Below, one piece after another: positions 22,705-33,530 of a DNA stretch of 64,000 nt. Source of the DNA: Lutjanus erythropterus (lineage: Eukaryota; Chordata; Actinopteri; Lutjaniformes; Lutjanidae); the NCBI GenBank assembly GCA_020091685.1, contig CM034605.1, positions 13,178,635-13,242,634 on the forward strand. Direction: 5' to 3'. Position numbers and translations under genes: made by a program. Each line of letters starts with the position of its first letter. Positions within the stretch are counted from its first letter, which is position 1. The notes under the pieces are model-generated. The model worked only from the letters and a program-made list of their open reading frames with translations, was not told where the DNA came from and did no database searches.

Positions 22705-23663
22705 TTTATTTACCTTTTATTGCTGTTTTTATAGCAGGCAATCAACTGAAAGGGATTCCTGTTCCTCCACATTTTCAGTCAAAATTACTCCCAGCTCCTG
22801 CAATGTTCTAGTCAGTGGTCATGGTCATCTCTCCAGGCCTGTGGCTACTGCAGTGTTTTAATTTTTTTGTCTGTATGTCATGGTTTTCATTGGCCCGATT
22901 AAGACTGAATAGTCTTACTGAGTAGTAGAAGTAGTTGAAACGGTTTATGGTTAATGCAGATGAAAGTATATTAATTAAAATTGTAGGCTTATTCAGTAGC
23001 AAATTATGGTTTTAAAAGTATATAACATAGTGTAATACATACTTAAGTATGAGTAAAATTACAGACATGAAAAAGACTTTATTACAGTAATCTGATTGGC
23101 TGTAATTAGTTACTTGGAGCCCTGAAATCTGTTGCAGAATTTTCTGTCATTGTTAATGACGGAGAGCATACCCGGGGTCGGACATACCACAAATTCAAAC
23201 CCGCTTTGACTTGACGGACTGGACACACGACTCTCCGGCTGGACATTTTCAAAACCATCTCATAGCTCAGTCTGCCCTTACTGCCAAACGACTCGGTGAA
23301 CCGTGAAATGCAATCCATGAGAGAGAAATTTAATTTCTAGATAACAAGAGGACAGAAGGAGCCTCACATTGAGTTTCTGTCTGAGGATATCAAATCAAGT
23401 TGCTTCATTTGAATAAGACAAGCATGCACACAGACGAAGGACAGCAGCTCAATGAAGAGCGCCGTTATTTCTCCCAGACAGACCTTCACCACACTTACGC
23501 TGACCGCAACAAAGGAAACAATAGATTTTTAGCTTAAAATTAACACTGTGGGCTTGTGTTTAGTAGATTTTTCATGCTGTGAAGAAACTTTAAACAGGTT
23601 GCCATTTTAGAGGCACTTTGCACACTCAGCCTCATGCACAGCAGCAACACCAGCAGCTGCACG

Positions 23664-23668
<5 letters not shown>

Positions 23669-23698
<30 letters not shown>
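23669..23698. repeat. (AC)n microsatellite
   Basis: About 15 AC units. Confidence 0.95.
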
Positions 23699-23700
<2 letters not shown>

Positions 23701-23909
23701 CATTTGTTTCAGGACATTTGGTTTTGGATTAAATAAAAACTTCAAACATCCTCGTTCCCCCTTAGTTTACTTGATTAGTTTTGCTAAACTCCTTGATGTC
23801 TATGGGATCATGATTATCTTATTTGATTCCAGAGACACTCAACAATTGAGCCAAGATGGCCTAATATTGCTGTTTCACACAACTTCACACTACACCAAAT
23901 ACATAAAAA

Positions 23910-24125
23910 GGGCTGCGCAAAGGCATTTATTAGTTTCTGACACTGGGAAAAACTGCAAAATTCTGCAATATTGTACTACTGACCAATGCCTTTAACCTAA
24001 TCGCACACATTTAGACTGTTATGACTAATGTCATATTTTTTCATTTCCATTCACTGAGTCTCCCCTAAATTGTTTGGACTCACCCCTGCGGAGGCCCACC
24101 TCCCACTTTGAAAACTTCTGGCGTA
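23910..24125. repeat. Partial copy of the 29099-29415 MITE family
   Basis: AAAGGCATTTATTAGTTTCT, CACATTTAGACTGTTATGAC, TCATTTCCATTCACTGAGTC and the ending TTTGAAAACTTCTG align in order with 29210-29415, so these are two copies of one family, both in the same orientation. Confidence 0.6.
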
Positions 24126-25674
24126 GATGAACCAATACGTCCGTTCTTCTCTTTACTTTTAGAAACATGGTAAAATTCAAAAAGTGTTGTCACAGAGTGA
24201 CACCTGTGAATTTTAACTTAGTTATTTCTAGGATTTATGAGATGAATCTGAGCAGTCACAAGATGATCATCGCAATAAGACAGAATCGGAAACATATTTC
24301 TGTTGCATACATTTATGTTGATTTTTCAGACTTTTCACAAACAACTAAAACACTGGACATTTTTTTAACTGTTCATCCTGTGGATGGTATATTATTTGCA
24401 CGTCTATTTGCACCATCTGTTCAATAACTGTTCAAACAGTACTACTTCAGTACTTCATACTATCATTAAAGTTATTGTTCTTTGTCTGTGCCTTGTTAGT
24501 ATTTTGTTTGTTTCCTTGTATTTCTAGCCTCTCCTGTTGCTTTAATACTAGGTCTGAGAGAAATGGTTTGATCCTGTACATATGACTAAATCTAGAATAA
24601 AGTTGAGTTTGAATTTTCAGACCTTTTAAAGTAGTCAAGGTGGGGGGCAACTTTATTTTTAATTGGTCACGACTCATGGACAAATTCAATCTGCGATGAA
24701 CAGTTAGAGAGCATTTCTCCGTTTTGTTTTATGGGGAAACACGGTTAGAGAACAGACATTTAGATCAGTGTTTCACAACCTCTCCGGCTTGTCAGGGTCA
24801 ATTTGTGATCCACTCATCACAGGTTATGACCTTATGGATGCGCAGTTGTGAGCAGGTTAACTAAGGACCGGCTCAATTTGAAGGATTTTTAAAGGCCTGA
24901 AAAGCAGTTTTTGAAGGTAACTAAGACCATTTACTCAAGAACAAATCTGAGGTACTTGTACTTTACTGGAGTATTTCCATTTTAAGTAACTTTATACTTA
25001 CTATTCCTACACTATTCTATACTAGAACGTTTTCTATGTGAGCAAGGCTAAATAAGAGGAAGCAACAGTATTATATAATGGAGTAATTCTGTGTTCTACT
25101 TCTTCTTTCACAGAGCAGAATATTTGTTTCACACTTTGGTGTTTTTAAATGGCAAGGTTAAACAAAGTGCATTTATACCAGTCTATTATTAAAACCTTAA
25201 GTTGTTTAAGAGCAGGGAAAAGATGGTATCAGATTAGTATCGGCAGACGCTCAAGGTTGCGGTATTGATATTGGTATGGAACATGAAAATGTGATAATGG
25301 AGCCATCCTATAAAAATATTTTAAATATATATTTAAACAGCCACTGGGTTAGCTGGAAAATGCCACACGGCTGAAAACAGGGTTGTTCTCCCGAGCTCAA
25401 GATAAATGGACTTGTCGTTCTATATTGCTGAAGATCACATTACCCAACGGTATATAATGTAGTTAACATTAGCTCAGCTTTAAACATTTACAGCGGTAAA
25501 ATGCAACATAAACATTAAAGCAGCAGTTATATTAATCCAAAAACATCAGATAAAACAGTAAAACAGACCAGTACTTCTACTGAAGTTGTTTGTTTGTCTC
25601 CTATCTTGTTAATCATCTCATGACCACTCAGATTTTTTGTAGTATTGTACAAGAAATAAACTTTGTGTAACAGA

Positions 25675-26280
25675 CAGTGGTGGAGGAAGTATTCATTCCT
25701 TTACTAAATTATAAGTACTAAAATATGCTGTAAAAATACTCCATTATAAGTAGAAATCCCTTCATTGAAAATGTTAACTTAAGTATCAAAAGTAAACAAC
25801 TCAGTACAAAAAAAATGCCCCATGTGAGCGTATACAGTATACAAAATAATAGATTATATATACACACTATCATATCTTCCTGCATTAATTTATCTGTACA
25901 GTTTTTGTAGTTATTTGAGGTGGAGCTAATTTCTCCAAATGATTCAATTTACTCTAATTTAAGACAAAGAACAGCAGCAAATCATCCAATTTGTCGAGCT
26001 GAAAACATGACATATTTGACATGTATTAAATGATTTGATATCTGGTTTCACTCTCACCATTGTCACTGATAATTCATCTACATTTAAAATATGAATTTGT
26101 ACAATAACAAGTGAAGCTTTCAGATAAATGTAAGGGAGTAAAAATACAACATTTCTCACTGAATTGCAGTGGAACAGAAGTATAAAGTGTCAGGAAAAGG
26201 AAATATTTAAGTACTGACACTTCAAATTCATACTTAAGTACAGTACTTGAGTAAATGTACTTAGTTACATCCCACCATTG
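25675..26280. mobile_element. 606-bp hAT-type MITE with target duplication
   Basis: The ends are CAGTGGTGGAGGAAGTATTC and the complement CAATGGTGGGATGTAACTAA. The flanks GTAACAGA (25667-25674) and GTAACAGG (26281-26288) are an 8-bp target duplication with one mismatch. The family (CAGTGGTGGAARAAGTATTC, AAGTACTGTACTTAAGTA) is very common in fish. Related fragments lie near 22313, 24925-25010 and 46590-46680. Confidence 0.85.
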
Positions 26281-26989
26281 GTAACAGGTACATGTTTTCC
26301 TCGTAATATCGTTAATTATCTTGTGAAGCTCAGGTTGATTCAGGAGATCAAATGGAAAGACGTGTTTCTACTGCTGCAAATTGCAGAGAATTAACGCGTC
26401 CTTCTTTAAACGCTGTGCAATTTAAAGTAAATGGAGCATAATTGACACATAAAAACCCACTTAATAGCAATTCTGCATCATCTCTCTCTCCCTGCCTCCT
26501 GTCCTGATGGCATATTAACTGAGTGTAGTTTGATACAGAGGAGGAGGATGTGTCACACACCCTGGTTGAGCAGAAGAAGGACATGGTGTAGAGCTGTCAT
26601 CACGAGAGAAAAAACCCCGAGGCAGCCCGAGCTCTCAGGAATCTGCAGCTTCAGATACAAGTCCACTTTTCCTGGAGCAAATCAGCACCACCAACACTAA
26701 CCATCCTCCACCACCACCACCACCACCCTTCACCTCCATGCAGCTTCAGACACCAGCAGCACTTACAAACACACCCACACCACCATCCTCACACTGATCT
26801 GTGCTGTATTAAAGCAGAAAAAAAAAGGTAATAAGCGTTATGCATGTATTGTAATAATCAGGCTGTGTGGACGTAGACTCGCCTACAGGAGCTGTAGTTG
26901 GCCATGGTGGTGGTGGACGGTGTTAATCTGACAGCAGCATGCCGTAGCAGGAGCGCAGGCTCCGATATGAGAAGTAAAACGAGTCTAAA

Positions 26990-27420
26990 ACATGATCGAT
27001 CAATCAGAGCTGCTAGTTAATATCAATAATAACGATGAGGAGCTCGTCGAACAGCCAGCAGGCAGGCTACACACCGATCATCTCCAACCCCAACTGTGAC
27101 GGGAAATTACAGCCGCGATTCATCGTTACCTTGTGCGTCCCGTCGGAAATATAAAGATCCCCTCAGCCTTTTAAAAAAAAAAAAAAAAGGACGAAATAGA
27201 TCCAAGTCCGTCCTGCTCCTGACGGTCAGTCTCTCCTCCGCCGGGCTGTCGACCTGCAGGGGAGCGATCCGCGGACCGAGCAGCCCACAGTAGCTGCTGG
27301 AGACATGGTGAACAAATCGGTGAGCGGTGACCTACTTCCGAAGTGGCATGCTGGAGATAATATTCATGCGCTCAGCTCGCTGCCTGCATTCACATCGCCG
27401 CTGCACCGTCCGGGACATCC
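26990..27420 (-). promoter_or_regulatory. CpG-rich patch; candidate BAHD1 promoter / non-coding first exon
   Basis: This patch is much richer in CG dinucleotides than its surroundings (CGCGATTC, GTCCGCGGATCGCTCC and CCGGCGGAGG on one strand or the other). On the minus strand there is a good donor CACAAG|GTAACG at 27130/27129, so a non-coding exon ending at 27130 could splice to the acceptor at 16570. It is interrupted by a 17-base A tract near 27172-27188. The strand and the link to BAHD1 are inference. Confidence 0.4.
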
Positions 27421-29098
27421 CTCTGTAATAATAACGCCAAATATTCCTGCAGGGAACTAAAACTGTGGCACTGTGGAGGTTTTTTTTTTTTTTTTTACCC
27501 ACTTCACAGTATTTTTTATCTCTTGTGTGAGAATTATGCACGTGTATTTATTCTGCAACATCACTTAATGGACATAGCTCTATTTTAAGCCAGTCCAGAG
27601 CAAAAACACGCCACTGGAAACAACCAAACTTCCACCAGTTTGAGCCCGCAATAATTGATCAGATGAGACATAGCGGAAGAAATACTTTCCCCCCCGACTT
27701 TCCACTAGAATGAGCTTAAAATATCACGAAAATCAGTACAAAAAGTATGAAAAAAAAGTTATAGTTATAATACGCAGAGGCTGACTATAAATTACAGGAA
27801 AAATAGGTCCCATAGCGCCAAACACTATTATAAACTTACCACTGAATGTTTCAAAAGTCCATATTGAAGAAATAAAGACTATAAAACATGATTATAACCT
27901 TAAACTATTACCATAAACTCAAAGCAAAAACACATGACCAGACTTCAACCAATTTGAGTCTGCAGTAAGTGATAAGCTGAGACATAGAGAGGAGGATGAG
28001 TTTAAAATATCACGAAAACCAGCACAAAAACTTTAGAGAAATAAGTTATTGTTATAATACGCGGACTGCTGACTATAAATTAGAGGAAAAATAGGTCCTA
28101 TGGTGAAAAAAATGACTGTAAACTCATCACTGAATGTTTCAAAAGTCATTATTGAAGAAGTTATATTCATATGCTTATATAAAAGGAAAACTTAAAACTA
28201 TTACCATAAACTCAAAGCAAAAACACCCCACTGGAATGACCAAACTTCAAAATAAGGTCTAGAAGAATTCATCATCTGAGAAAAAGTTTATGAAATACAT
28301 TTTATATATAAAGAAAATTAGTAGAAAATAATGCAAAAGAAGTTATAGTAATATTTGCAGACAACTGGCAATGAACTATGGCAAAAATAGGTCCTTTATT
28401 GCTGAAAATGACTGTAAACTCACAACTGAATCTTGTCATCATAATGACAGCAGCAAAACAACCTTAAAATGTAATTAAAATGTGTGTGTAGAAAATAATC
28501 TTATACAGACGGCTGAAAACAAACTACAGGAAAAAAAAATAGGTCAAATAGGAATATAGTCGCCACTAAATGTTCAAAAAGGCAATATTAAAGACTATAT
28601 TAAAAGTAAAGACAACATTTTATTATAAGAATGCACACAGCTCTATTTTAAGCCAGTCAAAAAACATTCACTCTGTTATTTCTGAGATGATCACTTCTTG
28701 CTAACGTTATTATTTTTTAGTTGTGGTCTCACTTTGGTTAAGGTTTGACAATTTCCAGGAAAAAATGATTCCATAGTGGCAAAAAGTGGAGAAAAAGTAA
28801 TAGAAAGAATATGCAGACCACACAGGAAAAATAGGTCCAGTGCCAAACATGACTGTAAACTCATCACTGAATATTAAAATTAAAAAAAGAAAAAAAAAAT
28901 ATTGAAGCAGTTAAGACTTTAGTTAAAATATACGCAATTACTCTGAGCAAAAACAAAAGAGAAAAAGAGAAAAAACTTCTTAAAAACATAAAGAAAACAA
29001 AGAAAATGAACTGAAAGTAAAGAAAAATAAGTTACAGTAATAATATAGTAACAAACACGACTGTAAACTCACCATTGTTTAAAAACTCTGGTCAAAAC

Positions 29099-29415
29099 CA
29101 GGGATTTTCAAAGTCTGAAACTACTGGCTTCCCCTCAGACAGAGCTTGAAAAAACCCTCACCCCTCCACAACAGCCTGTTGCTGTTTGACGTAACTTCAG
29201 GTCTGTCTGAAGGCATTTATTAGTTTCTAACTCTTGGAAAAACAGAAAAAAATCCCCAAAACTGTATCTCTGAACTATCTCTTTGGCCAAATCAAACACA
29301 TGTAGACTGTTCTGTGACTATTCAATAACTGATGTAAAAACATTTTTTCATTTCCACTGACTGAGCCTTCCCTGAAACTGTTTGGAGCCTCCCTGGGGAT
29401 TCTTGAAAACCCTTT
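29099..29415. mobile_element. 317-bp MITE inside the tandem array
   Basis: It begins CAGGGATTTTCAAAGTCTGA and ends TTCTTGAAAACCCTTTG, an imperfect inverted terminus. The body aligns with 23910-24125. It appears inserted between array sequence ending at 29098 and resuming at 29416. Confidence 0.6.
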
Positions 29416-29860
29416 GCTATAAACTATTAGCCTACTATAAAGTCACGCCAAGTTCCTATATAGTATACCAACAAACAGAAACATCATTAAGCTTGCTGCC
29501 AACTCTCTAATGAGTATTAGGCCTACATCCATAATATAAATCCCTGAAGGAGTATTGCAGGAATTCTTCCTGTTGGAATAAGGTTTAAAAGACTATAAAA
29601 TTTGACTAAATAAGAGAAAAAAATAAAGCCATTACTAAACTCATGCAAAGTGCCCATACAGTGTACCACCAACATGAACTTCAGCAAGGATTGATCATAT
29701 CAGATACAACAAAGGACATTTAAAAAAAATCCCAATTGGCTATTAAAATGAGCTTCAAACATGACTAAGATAAATAGAAAGTAAAGGCAAATAAGTTATA
29801 GCAATAATATGTAGACAGATGACTCAACTATAGGAAAAATAGGTCATATGGGACTATTAT

Positions 29861-30437
29861 CAGAGGCGTTTCTAGGGGAGGGGCAGGGACACTTGCCACC
29901 CCTGAAATCTAATTGGCCACCCCAAGTGCCACTCCATTATCCTCAAGTATGATTGGTTATCTGTCCCGTGAGAGGCGGGACCTTGGCTTTAACCAACTGT
30001 GTGATGAGTATTATTAAATGTGCATTGTTTTCTTTGGTATATAACATGCTTTTAATTTTATGTGAGGTTAATGTAGCCTACTTAATAAATTAATATATGA
30101 TTTAAAAAAATAAATGATAAAAATAAAGCTACTGAACTGTTTTTCATGATGAGGTGTGGAGGACGAGGACAGATGTACAATGGAGGCACAATTTCCTTTT
30201 GAGAACTTTAAGAATAAAGTATGGGAGCTTTAAATTATATTTTTATGGTGTTTCTCTGCTGTTCTGTGATAAATACATTTTTTAAACACAAGAATATAAA
30301 GCTGTAAGATACTGTAATGTTATAAAGTAGATAAAAGAAATGGCACATTAATGTGTGCATGCCTGTGTACACATGCTGCATGCACCCCAGCATAAGACAG
30401 CGCTCACCCCTGTCATAAATGTCTGGAAACACCCCTG
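29861..30437. mobile_element. 577-bp hAT element with perfect 8-bp target duplication
   Basis: The flanks ACTATTAT (29853-29860) and ACTATTAT (30438-30445) are identical. The termini CAGAGGCGTTTCTAG and CAGGGGTGTTTCCAG (complement of the right end) match at 12 of 15 positions. It has no transposase frame. Joining the flanks restores the surrounding array sequence. Confidence 0.92.
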
Positions 30438-30756
30438 ACTATTATAGTGCATACATGACTGTAAACTCACCACTGAATATTTTAAAAGCCAATATTCAAG
30501 AAGTAAAGACTATAAAATATGGTTATATAAAAGAAAAACTATAAAGCCATGCTAACCTTCCTACCAGCAACATAAACATCATTAAGCTCAACTCTCTAAT
30601 GAGTATTACAGCCATAATATAAATCCCTAAAGGAGTATTCTAGTAATTCTTTCTGTTAGATTAATGGCAGCAGAAAATAGAAGCATGTATCCCTCTTAAT
30701 TAGGCTCAATTACTGTATCCTCTTCTCTTAATAAGGCAATTAAGAACAGCCTAAAT

Positions 30757-31058
30757 CAGTGGTGTTCAAACTGTGGGGCGCCCCCCCCTGTTGGGTAGAG
30801 ATCCACTGCAGGGTGGGCACGTGAAACATATGGAGTCAAACAAAGTCAAATTAATTAATTGAACTGAATTAATGATTGAATTTATTTGGGGGGGAAATAA
30901 ACAAACAAGAGTTTGCTGATACTGCCATGCTGACCTTTACTTCACAAAAATTCATCTTGGATCCTTTTTTCATCAGTTGCTTCACCAATTATTATTAATG
31001 ACTGATTAAAATGTGGGGTGTGAACTTTTTCCAGCCTCTGAAGTGGGGCATGACAGAA
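30757..31058. mobile_element. hAT-like fragment (CAGTGGTGTTCAAACTGTGG end)
   Basis: The left end CAGTGGTGTTCAAACTGTGG then GGCGCCCCCCCC is a common fish hAT terminus. A mirrored, decayed GTGGGGTGTGAACTTTTTCC near 31013-31033 may be the other side. No target duplication was found. Confidence 0.5.
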
Positions 31059-31242
31059 AAAGGAAGAAAAAAAGACAACCATAATAATACTAACGTACTG
31101 TACACTAATAATACACAAATACCTGACCACAACTGTCACATGCACTATATGCTGTAGTCCTACGACAATATTATAGTAAGGTTGATACAAATATAAGATC
31201 ATTTAAATTGTAGACATAATATAAAACACTGTAATGTCACGC

Positions 31243-31272
31243 CCCTAACCCTAACACTAACCCTAACCCTAA
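31243..31272. repeat. Interstitial telomere-type repeat (CCCTAA)5
   Basis: Five consecutive hexamers, four CCCTAA and one CACTAA, in internal DNA. Confidence 0.9.
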
Positions 31273-32812
31273 ATGAAAGCACACATAGGTCCCTATATGT
31301 GCAGTTAACAGTGACATAAACATTATTAAGCAACAAGGGCGCATGTTTTGTTATTCATTCACTTCTTTTCCGGAATTCTGGTGAATGTTTATGCACCAAC
31401 TTATACATTTTCTGCATCAATATTTTGAAAATATCTTTTCTATGTCTAATATTATGGCAATGAAAAGACTTTTTGAGGGGAAAAAAAGGTGTAAAAAGAA
31501 CAAATTTCCCTTCTTGCTGCTACATCATGGATGTGAACTGAGGTTGCTTCTTCTGCAACCGCTGTTTTTGAGGCTGCATAATGCCACTACCTACTTTACC
31601 AGGGCATTGTGATGTCTATGAGTTTTTTTTTTTTTAAATGGCTCATCACCGGCTCCAGCACGTTAAATGTGAGGAATTTCAGTTTTTTTCTTGTCCTTTG
31701 TCACATTGAACTGAATATCTTTAAGTTTTGGTCTGTATGTTTGTCAAATTATGACATTTTAAGACACCTTGTTGGGCTTTGATAAGTAATGGTGAGCATT
31801 TAACTACATTATGAATTGCCTCATCCAGAAAATAACTAGTAGATTCATCAATAATGAAAGTAATCCTTTGTTGGAGCCCTGAACTGAAAACTATCAAAGG
31901 TGATCATTATGTGACATAAACTCATTGTGTATAGAAAACTATCAACCCTCTAATTAGTATTATATCCATAATATAAATCCCTAAAGGAGTATTCCAGTGA
32001 TTTTTTTTTCCTCCCGTCAGATTAATGACAGCAGAAAATAGCAGCATGTATCCCTCTTAATTAGTCTCATTACTGTATCCTCTGCTCTTAATGATACGTG
32101 GAATCTAATAATGATGATGAGTGATCAGTCCCTGATCATCATTTATAACCCTGCTTCTTGAGGAAACACAGATAACATCAGCCTATTACAGTACAATAAA
32201 ACGCACACTGCCACTGATGAACACTCAGCTGCTGGACTCAGTCCATGTCCACCTACAGGAGAACTTTAATATCTGCACCAAACGGCAGATTCACTCTGTT
32301 AACAACTAACCGATTGGAAAGCCTTGATGTTATCAAGTTAGCATGTAGTCAGAATCAAGCTTAATTGGGATAAATGCTGATTGTCCTCATCAATATCAGC
32401 TTCGCAGTGTGTAATTAACAGCTGTAAACAAGCTGAGTGTGTTGAGTTAATGAGGCGTGAGCACCGGGGGAAGCTGAGGGAGTATAGACTGCTGAGAGCT
32501 GACCTGCACTGCAATAAACACACTGCAACACACTGCAGAGAGAGACAGGACACCGACCACGACCACTAAATGCTTCCTACATGCAGGAAGGAAGCACTCA
32601 GTCACTCAGGGCCAATCCCGCCTGAAGCCTTAAACCCTCACAGACTTCAGCTGATGCTACCTGGTAGTGTTTGAGGTTGCAAGAGCCTGAAATGGTATAA
32701 ATAGGAATGGGAGAGCCCTCTGTGTCAACTCTGTATCATGTGTCTTATCTGTTTTATTATCAGAATATTTCCACTGATTTTTGAGGTTATACTTCAATGC
32801 CTGTATTATTTT

Positions 32813-33530
32813 TAGGGCTGCCCCCTAATAGTTGACTAAACTGTTAGTCAGTGCCAAGAGTCTTAGTCGACCACATTTTCATTTATCCGTTAACTTGCAG
32901 AAAAGAAAACACCTCGCACTCCTTTCAGGAGCTGTGCCGAGCCATTAGGCCTGAGGGTGTCCTGCAACACGGACCTTTTTTCTGGTGCACTGCTGCTAAC
33001 TGTGCTGTAGAATATAACAGTAGATGGTGATAATGCTCCACCCGGTAGCCAGCTGCCATTAAAAGAAGTAGAAGACGAAGAAGAAAAAGAAGAAGAAGAA
33101 GAAGAAGAAGGAGCTCAGTTAGCAGTTCTATGGGATCCAGCCTCTGAGATCAATGGAGGCTGGTTGACATCGAATTCAGCAGCTGAGGGGAATTTACTGT
33201 AGCTCTGATCAGACTCTGACATTGGGGATGATGAAGACATGGCGGGTTCAAGTGGACACGTGAGATGTGAGTGAGTTTGTGACTTAATGACTTAATTAAT
33301 GAGTTCACATTGTCCATATAGTTGTAAGTCAGACCCTACACTTAGATGTAGACTTTGTTTTTCTTGTATAGTTATAGTTGCTGCTCCCACTTTTGTTTCC
33401 CTTTTTTTGAATGCTTCAGGTCTTCCCTCATGTTACACATTATGGTGCAAGGAACTTTGGGTAATTCCCACAGGCAACGACTTACAGAAAGTGTGCATAA
33501 AGGGATCAAAAATTCAGTGAGAGAGCCCTA
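32813..33530. mobile_element. hAT-like element remnant (TAGGGCTGCCCCCTAATAG end)
   Basis: The left edge TAGGGCTGCCCCCTAATAGT then TGACTAAACTGTTAGTC is a form I recognise from fish hAT transposons that end in runs of GTCGACTA. A right edge GAGAGAGCCCTA at 33519-33530 gives a short imperfect inverted end. It carries no intact frame; the right boundary is tentative. Confidence 0.5.

Larger units (their letters stand above)
16570..26989 (-). other. Probable BAHD1 5' intron / upstream region, no coding exon
   Basis: No exon is recognisable in these 10.4 kb. The contents are: at 17040-17720 old repeat sequence (GGGCATAGGTTTTGTTTCAA; CTCCGCCAGAAACACTGAAT, the latter recurring at about 40505); poly-T at 19899-19915; a MITE at 20067-20802; a LINE 3' remnant at 21009-21440; a (TG)n tract; a small MITE at 22418-22704; (AC)n at 23669-23698; a hAT-derived repeat at 23910-24125; and a hAT MITE at 25675-26280. 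The stretches 17750-19890 and 26300-26980 show nothing I can name beyond a (CCA)n run near 26709-26727. Confidence 0.5.
27580..32120. repeat. Degenerate tandem array of about 290-bp units, with later insertions
   Basis: The anchor AAAAATAGGTC recurs at 27799, 28087, 28383, 28535, 28827 and 29835, mostly 288-296 bp apart. Each is followed by GACTGTAAACTCA-type and CTGAATGTTTCAAAAG-type sequence and by AAAGCAAAAACAC. A second module, CCATAATATAAATCCCT..AAGGAGTATT, recurs at 29529, 30612 and 31966. Elements at 29099-29415, 29861-30437 and 30757-31058 interrupt the array. No coding potential. Confidence 0.75.

Noticed and set aside
27305-27319. Plus-strand ATG followed by four codons (VNKS) and a GTGAGC donor, as a first coding exon of an unknown gene
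   Set aside because: Five codons are too few to identify anything and no downstream exon could be linked. It is kept only as a remark on possible bidirectional activity.
27580-32120. Periodic array as a CRISPR locus
   Set aside because: Units are about 290 bp, diverged throughout, with no short conserved repeats separated by unique spacers, and the DNA is vertebrate.
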